Assembly: GCA_021647205.1 (NCBI GenBank)
Contig: JAKIVD010000006.1
Coordinates: forward strand, 85,781 to 149,780
DNA length: 64,000 nucleotides
Origin: Bacteroidales bacterium
GTDB lineage: Bacteria > Bacteroidota > Bacteroidia > Bacteroidales > F082
Direction: 5' to 3'
Positions 8,944-17,323 of the stretch are shown here, in pieces. The first letter of the stretch is position 1; each line of letters begins with the position of its first letter. Both the position numbers and the translations under genes were made by a program. A model generated the notes under the pieces. The model searched no databases. It was given only the letters and a program-made list of their open reading frames with translations, and was not told the DNA's origin.

Positions 8944-9591
8944 ATGAAGTTTTCCCAAACAGCCCATAAAATCTTTACAGGTGTATTGTTTCTTCTTGCA
9001 CCTTGTGTTTCTTTTTCGCAGGAAGACAGCAAAACACTGGATTTTGAATCGAACCTGCTTTCGGTGATTCAACTCAACATCGATCCGGATGTTCGGCTGG
9101 AGTTTGGGATAAGAGAGGTCAACGACAAACTCTACCAGGTTACAAAATACCCCGACGATGTTATTTTCAGTGTGGAATCTACCGAGGACTGGACGCTGTC
9201 AATTTCAGCAACAAGCGCTTATTTCAAAGGGGTTCAGGATTCAAGCCTGACCATACCGGTCGATTTTGTGGGTTTAGTGGTAGAAAGTCATGGCAACAAC
9301 TTTGACAATGGTAAGTTTTCTAATATTATCAATGCGACAAAAGATACCATCGTTGAATTATCGGAAAAAAAAACAATGTTGTTGACAAACGGGCGGCGCC
9401 ATAACATTGGGGATGCGAAAGACAATTATTTTGTATTGCGATGGGTATTCCTTTACAGGGATGACCCAAAAAGAATGAGGGAATTCTATAATTTTAAAAT
9501 GGCCAATGATTTATTTCGGGTTGGTGTCAGGTTAACATTAACAAAAAGTATAGACCCTACACAATCAGAGCCGCTCAATGTAATAAAGTAG
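8944..9591 (+). CDS. Small secreted subunit-like protein (paralogue 3)
   Basis: 215 residues from the ATG at 8944. A TTG at 8869 is open in frame but reads through the terminator hairpin and is rejected. Signal peptide about 1-25 (ends SFSQ). The shared family pattern is present but the most diverged: EDWTLSIS, VGLVVESHGNNFDNG, TMLLTNGRRHNIGDAKDNYF, LRWVFLYRDD and a final VGVRLTLTKS strand. A TACCTTTG at 8927-8934 could be a -7 element just upstream, though no good -33 partner is placed. The usher-like ATG follows 7 bases after its stop, so the two are cotranscribed. It is possibly an adaptor or anchor subunit. Confidence 0.6.
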   Translation: MKFSQTAHKIFTGVLFLLAPCVSFSQEDSKTLDFESNLLSVIQLNIDPDVRLEFGIREVNDKLYQVTKYPDDVIFSVESTEDWTLSISATSAYFKGVQDSSLTIPVDFVGLVVESHGNNFDNGKFSNIINATKDTIVELSEKKTMLLTNGRRHNIGDAKDNYFVLRWVFLYRDDPKRMREFYNFKMANDLFRVGVRLTLTKSIDPTQSEPLNVIK

Positions 9592-9598
9592 CAACAGC

Positions 9599-12500
9599 AT
9601 GATTCAAAGAGCCATAAGATTTCTTGTGATTGCTCTGTTATTGTTTGCTCATCAGGTTCTTTTTTCACAAAACCAGGATGGGAAAACAGCTGGGTCGGCT
9701 TTGGAAGCACATTTTATCAAACCCGAATATACCCAGGAGGCCGGTATTTTAGGCTTCAATGTCATTGTTGTTTTCAACCCTTCACGGGTACCCGTAAAAA
9801 TAAAACCCGAACTGGTTGTCCCCGAAGGATGGGCCATATTCAGTACAGCCATCACCCAAACTACTGTCCCGCCCAACGACAGTGTAATGATACCTTTCAG
9901 GATACGTATCCCCGGACAGGCAGATTCTGATGAAAAACACGAACTCTTACTGAATGTATTTTCGGCCTCAAACGAATTGCTCCTGCAAACTAAATGCTTG
10001 GTGCAACCCGTTAGTTATCACAGTTGGCAATTGGTCATTCCGCAGAGGAGGGTTTACTTTTACCCCCGCCTGAAACTGGCCGAATTCGATGTGATTATAG
10101 AAAACAACGGAAACACCCATGAACTGGTCCGCCTCGATGTTCAACCCGATTATAAAGTAAAAATTGGAAATGGCAGCGACTGGGAAACAGGCCAGCAGTA
10201 CTACCTTGGCCCACAGCAGGATACAACCCTTCATTTTCGTGTTTACTACACCAACCCGCAGGAACGGCTGTTCGACATCAGTAAAATACAGATAATCGCC
10301 ATTACCGATAACAACCAGGATGAAAAAACCGTGCTGATTGAAAAATATATCGACACTTATGATCCTTTTCACCTCAATTACTACCTGCCACACATGACCG
10401 AAGCAGGTTTAAGGATGAGCAGCACAAGTTATGATGTTACCCCATTTTTTAATGCCAGGGGAAAGCAACTGTTTAGCAGGAAAAGTTCGTTTGATTATTA
10501 CTTCTCAAACTATAATGTAAACGAATCGGAAAACTTTATCGCCAACAGCATTTACCGTTTCATTTACAATTGGAACACAATGAAAATAGGTGTCGGTGCC
10601 ATCGGCTCAACCCTGGGACGAAACATCTACAGCCAGAATGCAATCATGGTTTCAAATATTTTTAAACTCAGCAAGACAAGTGATGTTGAAATATTTATCA
10701 GCCAGGACTTTGTTGACCCCATCAGCAGTGTTGCCGGTGGGTACACCTTTACGAAAAAAGACCTGCGGCTATATGCAACTGTCGGCTACAACCGCGACAG
10801 GGTACGAATGGTGAATACAGGCTCTTTTTTATTCAGGACCAGCCAGATTCAATTGTTCAAGGGCCATTCTGTCAATGCCATTCTTTACGCATTGCGTGAA
10901 GATCATTCTTTTACCAAACCCTACACGCTTCAGGGCTACGCCTGGGATGTGAATTATTACGGGCGCATCGGACAAAAATTTACCTTTCAGTTGATCAATA
11001 ATTTTGGCTCGCCCGACTTGCCCGGTTCAAGAATGGGCTTGTTAAAAATAGGGGCAAACATGAAGTTCATGCCCGTCAACCCAAAAAAGTACTTCACGGC
11101 TACTTATGTAAACATGTCCCGCGATTTTTACAATTATACCTTTCTTGGCGAAAAGCGCCGCAATGTTGTTTTGCACGATCAATACATGAACCTGCTGTAT
11201 CATTCCGATGCCAAAAAAAAGAACCGCTGGTTTATCGGCCCGAGTATCGAGCTCTATCAATCCCTTACCCCTTTGTATTCAAACGACAGTGCGTACGCCG
11301 ACTACAAAGTGCAAAAAGTTAAACTGGAATTTTACAGCTATTTGTGGAGCCATTTGAAATTCGATGTTAAAGCCGGCATCAGAAATATTTCGTATTCGGC
11401 AGACTATATAGAGATTGCCGAGCAAAAGTATGATTTGAATTTTATCGCCGACTACAACCTTAACGGTTACGGCATACGCCTCAGGTATGATTATGGCCCG
11501 ATGATAAACAGCGGTTTGTACCAGGCTGCAACCGAAATCGATTTCAACGCCCTCTCGCTGGCCCCGTATATTTCGAAATACTATTTTAAAAAGCGGTTGA
11601 ATGTCCGCCTTTTTGCAAACATGATTTACCGCTTCGACCTGGATTATGCTTATGTCAATTTCATACCCAAAATTGAAACCTTTCTTGTCAGGGACTGGTA
11701 TGCGGTTTTGGGGGGCAGTTACACCTACAACCAGCGAAAAAATGAAGAGTTCGATTACAGTCACTACAATTACTACCTCGAGTTTTCAATAAAAAAGTAC
11801 TGGGGGAAAACTGAAAGGACCAAGCGGGGGAAGAAACTTCGCCGGCTTAAAGTTGTATTGTTCCAGGACGAAAATGGAAACGGCGAACAAGACCCGTGGG
11901 AAAACGGCGTGCCCTACGTCAAAACACGGCTGACCTTGATCACACCGGTAGAAGAAGATGAAGCCGCTTTCTTTCCTGTTGATATTACTCTTTTGTCCAA
12001 CGAAAAAGGAATCGTTTTCTTCAAACAAATCCCCAGGGGGGTGTATGATATTTCGCTTAAATCGCTGAACGACCTGAAAGAATATTTTTATGTGGACAAG
12101 CTGAACGAAAGCATCAGCCTTTCAACAAACAGAACGGTATACATCCCCTTCCAAAAGGCAAGCCGGATTGAGGGGGAAATCTCTATGAGGCTCAATCAGT
12201 ATTCTCAGGAAAATGGGGAAAACATGGACCTTGCCAATATTAAAATAACTGCCTACAACAAACTGGGGAACAGCTATTCCTCGTTTACTGCCAAAGACGG
12301 CAGCTTCGTTATTTTTGCTCCGGGCGAAAACACCTATCACCTGCGGATGAAGAATGTTTTTGGAAACAACTACGCCATCCTCCAAAACGATATTTCGGTG
12401 GCTGTTTCCGATACAACCGAAACTTTTGTGGTTTTTGATGTTGTGGAGCAAAACCGTAAGATTAACTTTAAGAAAACCCTGGCAGAAATTCCTGATAGCC

Positions 12501-12883
12501 TGAGGAACAAACCGCTTAAAATTAAAGTGCTGCCCGGTAAGATTTACGAAAACGAAGCCGCCAGGGCAGCCCTCCGTGATTCAGTCCCCGAATTCGACCT
12601 GAATGTTTACCCCGTTGAAGAATATCCAATGACTGACGGCCTGTTTTATGTAGTTGTAAAGAAAACGGAAATTAAATACGATGCCGTTGCCTACATCAGG
12701 ATAGTTAAAGAAAACGGGCTTAAATCGTTTTTGGGATTTGATGCTGAAAAAATGACATATTACGTTTTCACGATGCGCACAAGTAAAAAATCAGAAACAC
12801 AGCAGGAAATAAAACGGGTAGAGTTATTGGGGATAGAAGATGCCCGGATACTGAAGTTCAAAGCAGGCAAGCCCAGCAAATAG
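9599..12883 (+). CDS. Usher-like outer-membrane protein with Ig, beta-barrel and SdrD-B-like domains
   Basis: 1094 residues. Signal peptide about 1-24 (ends LFSQ). Residues about 35-245 look like two NEW3/Ig-type domains (GFNVIVVFNPSRVPVKIKP, then FDVIIENNGNTHELVRLDV). Residues about 265-740 are a long run of alternating Tyr/Phe-rich amphipathic strands, as in an outer-membrane barrel of 20 or more strands. Near 760 an SdrD-B-like calcium motif appears (FQDENGNGEQDPWENGVP), then a carboxypeptidase-regulatory-like domain (DLANIKITAYNKLGNSY, AKDGSFVIF). Barrel plus periplasmic Ig/SdrD domains plus a chaperone-like gene and small subunits parallels chaperone/usher systems, especially CfaC/TcfC-type ushers. 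No canonical FimD/PapC signature was recognised, so it may be a distinct exporter or an anchoring barrel. Confidence 0.55.
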   Translation: MIQRAIRFLVIALLLFAHQVLFSQNQDGKTAGSALEAHFIKPEYTQEAGILGFNVIVVFNPSRVPVKIKPELVVPEGWAIFSTAITQTTVPPNDSVMIPFRIRIPGQADSDEKHELLLNVFSASNELLLQTKCLVQPVSYHSWQLVIPQRRVYFYPRLKLAEFDVIIENNGNTHELVRLDVQPDYKVKIGNGSDWETGQQYYLGPQQDTTLHFRVYYTNPQERLFDISKIQIIAITDNNQDEKTVLIEKYIDTYDPFHLNYYLPHMTEAGLRMSSTSYDVTPFFNARGKQLFSRKSSFDYYFSNYNVNESENFIANSIYRFIYNWNTMKIGVGAIGSTLGRNIYSQNAIMVSNIFKLSKTSDVEIFISQDFVDPISSVAGGYTFTKKDLRLYATVGYNRDRVRMVNTGSFLFRTSQIQLFKGHSVNAILYALREDHSFTKPYTLQGYAWDVNYYGRIGQKFTFQLINNFGSPDLPGSRMGLLKIGANMKFMPVNPKKYFTATYVNMSRDFYNYTFLGEKRRNVVLHDQYMNLLYHSDAKKKNRWFIGPSIELYQSLTPLYSNDSAYADYKVQKVKLEFYSYLWSHLKFDVKAGIRNISYSADYIEIAEQKYDLNFIADYNLNGYGIRLRYDYGPMINSGLYQAATEIDFNALSLAPYISKYYFKKRLNVRLFANMIYRFDLDYAYVNFIPKIETFLVRDWYAVLGGSYTYNQRKNEEFDYSHYNYYLEFSIKKYWGKTERTKRGKKLRRLKVVLFQDENGNGEQDPWENGVPYVKTRLTLITPVEEDEAAFFPVDITLLSNEKGIVFFKQIPRGVYDISLKSLNDLKEYFYVDKLNESISLSTNRTVYIPFQKASRIEGEISMRLNQYSQENGENMDLANIKITAYNKLGNSYSSFTAKDGSFVIFAPGENTYHLRMKNVFGNNYAILQNDISVAVSDTTETFVVFDVVEQNRKINFKKTLAEIPDSLRNKPLKIKVLPGKIYENEAARAALRDSVPEFDLNVYPVEEYPMTDGLFYVVVKKTEIKYDAVAYIRIVKENGLKSFLGFDAEKMTYYVFTMRTSKKSETQQEIKRVELLGIEDARILKFKAGKPSK

Positions 12884-12894
12884 GGCGCTCCTGT

Positions 12895-15800
12895 TTATTT
12901 CACCACGGTTACCGTACCCCTGTAAAGGACCGGGCGCATTAAATAGTCTGTTCCGGTAATCTTGTACATGTAAGAACCGGGCGGAACAGGATTGCCGGCC
13001 ACGTTCGTGCCATCCCACTGGTTCTCGAAATTATGCGTACTCCAGACTTTAGCTCCCCAGCGGTCGTAAATGTAAAGATGGTAATCAGTAATGGGTGTGC
13101 CTTTTATTTCAAACACATCATTTATACCGTCGCCGTTGGGTGTAAATGCATTGGGGATAAACATCATTACCTCTTCGGTAAGTGCTACCATGGCCATGGT
13201 CGTGTCCCAACATCCGTTAATGGTTTCTACCCGCAGCGAAATATAATAATTTCCGGCCTGTTCGTAAGTGTGCGTCGGGTTTTCTTCCCCGCTGGTGTTG
13301 CCATCCCCAAAATCCCAAAGGAACTCATACCAGGCTGAGTCGGCCAGGCTCAGGTTAGTGAAATCAATATCCGGGAGGTCCATGGTAGTAATCCAGGGGT
13401 CGGCCTCAAAACCGGCCTCGGGATTGGGGTTGACCTGGATCAGGTTTGGTTTGGATATCTCGGCAAAACAACGCTCGCTATTACTCACTTTCAGGTCAAC
13501 CGAAAACAGTCCGGCCGTGCTGTATTCGTGACTGGGGTTTTGCAGGCTTGAAGTGCTGCCGTCTCCTAAATTCCATTCATAAGTTGCCCCGGGAAAAATA
13601 TCCTGCGAAAGATCGGTGAACTGAACCTCAACAGGCAAACAACCCTCCAGAACATCGGCTGTAAAGTCAGGCGAAGGCAGGGGGTTCACCAATACCGTCA
13701 TGGTGGTGTCATCTTCACAAATGTATTGTTGAACATGCAGGTAAACCGTGTAAGTATTCGGATTGGTGTACGCATGCACCGGATTGGGCAGCGTACTCGT
13801 TGCGCCGTCGCCAAAGTCCCAGTCAAAATCTTTACCCGTTGCATCGTCGCCATAAGTAAACTGAATATCTTCACCCGTACAGGCTTCCTCATCAGGCTTA
13901 AAACTAAATGCGGGTGAAGGTTGCGGGAACACTTCGTAAGAGGCCGAAACCTGCTTGTCGATGCAATAATCGGAAGAGGCCGTCAAGGTATAAGTGTAAA
14001 CCCCGGGAACCGTCTCGTTGCGCATGATGCTCTGCGTGGTTTCACCACCGGGTGTCCACAGCCAAACGTTGGCCTGGTTGGCAGTAAAGGTAACCGCTTC
14101 TCCCGGGCAAACTTCTGCAACGGATGGCGAAACGGTAATCTCGGGGAGAAAGTGATCAACAAAAACAACAAGCGAATCGTATTGTACTTCGTTACATTTG
14201 TCAAGAATGTAAAGAATATACTGGGTGGTATCAGGGGGCGAGACAACAATACTGGGCCCGGTGCCGACTTCATTTGGCGGTGAGACGGTGTTCTTATACC
14301 ACACATAATTGTTCGGGTCGTCACCCAGCGAAGGCGTAAATGTAATCAGCATGACAGAGTCGCCTTTGCAAATGTATTTGTCGTCGCCAATATCCAGTTT
14401 ACCGGTCTGGTCAACAGTAAAATTACCGCTGGCCTCGTTGCCGCAAACATCGGTAACATTGAACTCTGCCTGCCAAACCTGCTCAATATAATTGTTGTCG
14501 TAATTAATTGTAAAAGGATTTCCGTTTCCGAGCAAGGTTGACGGCACATCCGTAACATTGTACCAGGTACATAAATTGGAAACAAAGCCGTAACCGGGAA
14601 AATCATTGGCCGGCATCCACATGGCTTCCACTTGTTGCGACATGCCCGGCGCACAGAAAGACAGTGGCGGGATTTCCTGCAATTCAATGGGTTTGTTGAT
14701 AATTTTAACAGTTCCTTCCGAGCTGTTCAAACAACCGTCGGAAACAATTACCGAAACAAAATCGGGTGAATTGTTTACCGTATGGCTGTATGTCTCAACA
14801 GGCGGAACGGGGTTGCTTGGCCAGGAATAGACCACCGGTAAAACCCCGCCCTGTGTTTCAGCTACAATGTTCAGGTCGATGGTTTCTTTGCAAAAGGCTT
14901 CGTATTGTTTAAAGCCCGGGGCAGGGTCGAAGGTAAAAGTAATGGGGTCGTTGTGGCGGAGGTCGAAAGAAATCTTACCGCTGAAACTCCCCCCGCCAAT
15001 GGGAGGGACCGGCCCGTCGCAGGGATCGGTTTTGTAAACAAATTTCACCTGGACCGGACTGTCAGAACCAATGTCCCTTGCCGATACCCTGACCGTACGA
15101 ACAGAATCGCCGCCCGTAAACCAAATGGTGTCGTTGGTGATCAGCTCATCATTCATGGAACCTTCATAACGCACATCAATACTGTCACGATAAACAGAAC
15201 TTTCGATACGGAACGGAATGGGGTATTCCATCAGTGCGAGCAAAGGTTTCTCAAGCGTAAAGGTAACCAGCAGGTCGGCACAGTTCTCAATAACCTGTTG
15301 TCCAAATTCCCCTGTCCCGCCTGATGTGTTCTCGAAGGCAGAATCGACAGTCCAGCGTGGGTTGTATTCGCCCCCGGTAAAACTGCCACCTTCTACAAAC
15401 ACAGCCGAGTTAATGGAAAAACCCGTGTATTCTTCGTAGCCGGGTTGTGGTGGTGTATAATAAAAATCGGCAATGGCAATTTTTATTTTTTGTTTCAGGC
15501 AAGGTGTTACCTGTTTTCGGATTATCAAGCTCCCGATCGGACTGTTCACCTTGGTCATCGCGTCGAACTCGGTGCCGAGGTCAACATCATCTTCCGTGGG
15601 GTTTTGCCGGTAAAGCGCGGCGTTTTTATTGGCATTGATTTCATAAACCGAAACCCATTGTGGCGGGTCTCCCGGTGGGGGCGGGTCTGGCGGGTAAATC
15701 TGCGCCAGGTTTGTGGTGTCGGTGTCGGGGCGGTTGGTAATAAATATCCCCATCATATCAAACATCTGATCGGATGGCCCCGCAAAACCGGTCAGGTCAA

Positions 15801-16362
15801 CGTCGGGCTTGTCGGGGCCGAACTTTGGGGAAGGATATTCTTCGGATGCGAAAATGTATGTCAATTGTATCAAATTGCTGTAGGGCGTGTACCAAAACTC
15901 CAGCACCGCTGCATCGCCCAAAGTATCGAAAGGGATATTGAAAATATCCATGTTTTTATAAATATCGCGGTACAGCCGCCAGATAGAGGAATCGCCCGAA
16001 GGCGGGCCTTCGTAATTATTGAATTTGTGCGTGGCGGCACCAGTCTGGTTATTGCCGGTGGCCTGGTCAATTTTCCCCGTGGAAAGAATCAGTCCCGAAT
16101 CGACGCCGATACCTGCCAGCCCCCCCCTCCAGAATTTGCCAAAAGCAGCAGCATTTCCTTTGTATTTTATGCTTGCCGTATCGAACACACCGCCGCCACC
16201 ATGCAAAACATTAAGCACCAGATCACGTACCTGGTCGCCAACACCCCCCGGAACATCGGGGTCGAGCGGCGTTACAAAAATCGACGGATTGCTCACCTGT
16301 GCCAGCGTTAACTGCGTGAATAACAAGAATATCACAAACAGAGGGAAACGATTTGTTTTCAT
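12895..16362 (-). CDS. Choice-of-anchor-L / PKD / CHU_C surface protein
   Basis: 1155 residues. Signal peptide about 1-21 (ends LAQ). The N-terminal about 330 residues match the choice-of-anchor-L domain: GGGGVFDTASIKYKG, GIGVDSGLILSTGKI, then FIFASEEYPSP-like and FDMMGIFI. An Ig-like region with paired cysteines follows. Three PKD domains come next (about 830-1075), each with W-D/N-F/L-GDG (DWDFGDG, EWNLGDG, LWDFGDG). The last about 85 residues are a CHU_C type B T9SS domain (FIPNAFTPNGDGINDVFEI, DRWGAKVWST, PPGSYMYKITG). It converges tail-to-tail with the usher-like gene (11 bases between stops). A large T9SS-exported adhesin or matrix protein is the likely role. Confidence 0.85.
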   Translation of the reverse strand: MKTNRFPLFVIFLLFTQLTLAQVSNPSIFVTPLDPDVPGGVGDQVRDLVLNVLHGGGGVFDTASIKYKGNAAAFGKFWRGGLAGIGVDSGLILSTGKIDQATGNNQTGAATHKFNNYEGPPSGDSSIWRLYRDIYKNMDIFNIPFDTLGDAAVLEFWYTPYSNLIQLTYIFASEEYPSPKFGPDKPDVDLTGFAGPSDQMFDMMGIFITNRPDTDTTNLAQIYPPDPPPPGDPPQWVSVYEINANKNAALYRQNPTEDDVDLGTEFDAMTKVNSPIGSLIIRKQVTPCLKQKIKIAIADFYYTPPQPGYEEYTGFSINSAVFVEGGSFTGGEYNPRWTVDSAFENTSGGTGEFGQQVIENCADLLVTFTLEKPLLALMEYPIPFRIESSVYRDSIDVRYEGSMNDELITNDTIWFTGGDSVRTVRVSARDIGSDSPVQVKFVYKTDPCDGPVPPIGGGSFSGKISFDLRHNDPITFTFDPAPGFKQYEAFCKETIDLNIVAETQGGVLPVVYSWPSNPVPPVETYSHTVNNSPDFVSVIVSDGCLNSSEGTVKIINKPIELQEIPPLSFCAPGMSQQVEAMWMPANDFPGYGFVSNLCTWYNVTDVPSTLLGNGNPFTINYDNNYIEQVWQAEFNVTDVCGNEASGNFTVDQTGKLDIGDDKYICKGDSVMLITFTPSLGDDPNNYVWYKNTVSPPNEVGTGPSIVVSPPDTTQYILYILDKCNEVQYDSLVVFVDHFLPEITVSPSVAEVCPGEAVTFTANQANVWLWTPGGETTQSIMRNETVPGVYTYTLTASSDYCIDKQVSASYEVFPQPSPAFSFKPDEEACTGEDIQFTYGDDATGKDFDWDFGDGATSTLPNPVHAYTNPNTYTVYLHVQQYICEDDTTMTVLVNPLPSPDFTADVLEGCLPVEVQFTDLSQDIFPGATYEWNLGDGSTSSLQNPSHEYSTAGLFSVDLKVSNSERCFAEISKPNLIQVNPNPEAGFEADPWITTMDLPDIDFTNLSLADSAWYEFLWDFGDGNTSGEENPTHTYEQAGNYYISLRVETINGCWDTTMAMVALTEEVMMFIPNAFTPNGDGINDVFEIKGTPITDYHLYIYDRWGAKVWSTHNFENQWDGTNVAGNPVPPGSYMYKITGTDYLMRPVLYRGTVTVVK

Positions 16363-16541
16363 TCTTAGACTGGTTAAACCTATTCAGTTTTAAGGGTTCG
16401 CAATTTATATAAAAAATGCGTCCACGTATTTATAACAAGTAAAAATTGTAAGCTCCGGTACTGTTTTCGTTGGTCTGACTGTTCTATAGGACAACATATA
16501 AGTCCGATACGTTGCCCCTGTCGGAGAATTTAAGCCCACCC

Positions 16542-16573
16542 AAAAAAAACCCGGCCGAAAATACCGGCCGGGC
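16542..16573 (-). terminator. Intrinsic terminator of the TonB-C-like gene
   Basis: CCCGGCCG (16550-16557) pairs with CGGCCGGG (16565-16572) around AAAATAC. Read on the minus strand, the GC-rich stem is followed by eight T (complement of 16542-16549). It lies 52 bases past the stop of the 118-residue protein. Confidence 0.8.
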
Positions 16574-16624
16574 TACCAAAAAACAACAGGCCGAAGCCCT
16601 GGAAATATATGGCGGTTTATGGAT

Positions 16625-16981
16625 TTAAACCTTGAGCAATTTAAACTTTATCCGTACCAGGACCTGTTGCCCGGCAAATCCTTCCAGCTTCTCAGTTTTC
16701 AGCTTCCCCAGCTTTTTTGTTACATATTCTTTCATTATCGGGTCAACGCTGTTGACACAGTCCACATGCAGCGAGCCGTCTTCACGGACAATTACTTTGA
16801 CCATCACACAACATTCAAAGTTTTTGCCGATGGCAAATTGAGGATAAGTCAATTCCTTTTTAATCACTTTCAGGACTTCTTTTCTTGCACTTTTGGTGGC
16901 TGCGGGCAATTCACCGGAAAAGGCCGTGGATGACAAAAACAATCCTGACAATAATAATACGGTTGCGATTCTTGTTTTCAT
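16625..16981 (-). CDS. Small secreted protein, TonB-C-like
   Basis: 118 residues with a signal peptide (about 1-21, ends TAFS). After a basic helix, the sequence VMVKVIVREDGSLHVDCVNS ... KLGKLKTEKLEGFAGQQVLVRIKFKL has the strand-helix-strand plan of a TonB C-terminal domain (V-x-V-x-x-x-DGS, then G-x-x-V-x-x-I-x-F-x-L). It lacks a transmembrane anchor and a Pro-rich linker, so it is not a working TonB. It is a soluble periplasmic or secreted relative of unknown role. A clear intrinsic terminator follows. Confidence 0.6.
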   Translation of the reverse strand: MKTRIATVLLLSGLFLSSTAFSGELPAATKSARKEVLKVIKKELTYPQFAIGKNFECCVMVKVIVREDGSLHVDCVNSVDPIMKEYVTKKLGKLKTEKLEGFAGQQVLVRIKFKLLKV

Positions 16982-17016
16982 GATTTTAAGTTTTTAGTGA
17001 AAAATTGATTAATTCA

Positions 17017-17157
17017 TTAACAGTTGCACAGGTTGTTTAACGAATCCTGTGCCACTTTTTTCATCTCTCTGTTTAGCAGGCTTCTAAGCCGTTTCTCGAA
17101 AACCACCGGCGCAACAATTTGTTCGGCTGCAAACACAGATTGTACATCTTCGAACAC
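17017..17157 (-). CDS. Possible 46-codon small ORF
   Basis: A GTG start at 17157 gives 46 residues (begins VFEDVQSVFAAEQ, ends SLNNLCNC) just upstream of the TonB-C-like gene on the same strand. The composition is amphipathic and helical, with no signal peptide. It may be a small partner, a relic of a longer gene, or chance; no family is recognised. The rest of 16982-17323 holds nothing else I can support apart from the glnS promoter region. Confidence 0.2.
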   Translation of the reverse strand: MFEDVQSVFAAEQIVAPVVFEKRLRSLLNREMKKVAQDSLNNLCNC

Positions 17158-17283
17158 TTTGTAGTATTATGACTATTAAATATTTAAGTAAATCTCAACT
17201 TTCATTTGAACAATAAACCAGGCACGGTTTATCTTGAAAATTCCCTCAGGGTTCTCCCCTTTTTCAGGTACCGCTTTTCTGTT

Positions 17284-17291
17284 TAGTTTTG
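17284..17291 (+). promoter_or_regulatory. Candidate -7 element upstream of glnS
   Basis: TAGTTTTG fits TAnnTTTG and lies 33 bases before the glnS ATG. The -33 region has only TTTT at 17261-17264 (N19), so the match is partial. Confidence 0.4.
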
Positions 17292-17323
17292 CAGCTTGTT
17301 TTATCGTGCTAATGAATTGAAAT

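Noticed and set aside
15445..16311. Plus-strand frame of 288 codons opposite the anchor-L/PKD/CHU_C gene
   Set aside because: Antisense shadow of a strongly supported minus-strand gene; no signal peptide or motif.
12895..16362. PKD repeats taken as a possible chitinase or protease
   Set aside because: No catalytic domain is present; only anchor-L, Ig/PKD and CHU_C modules.
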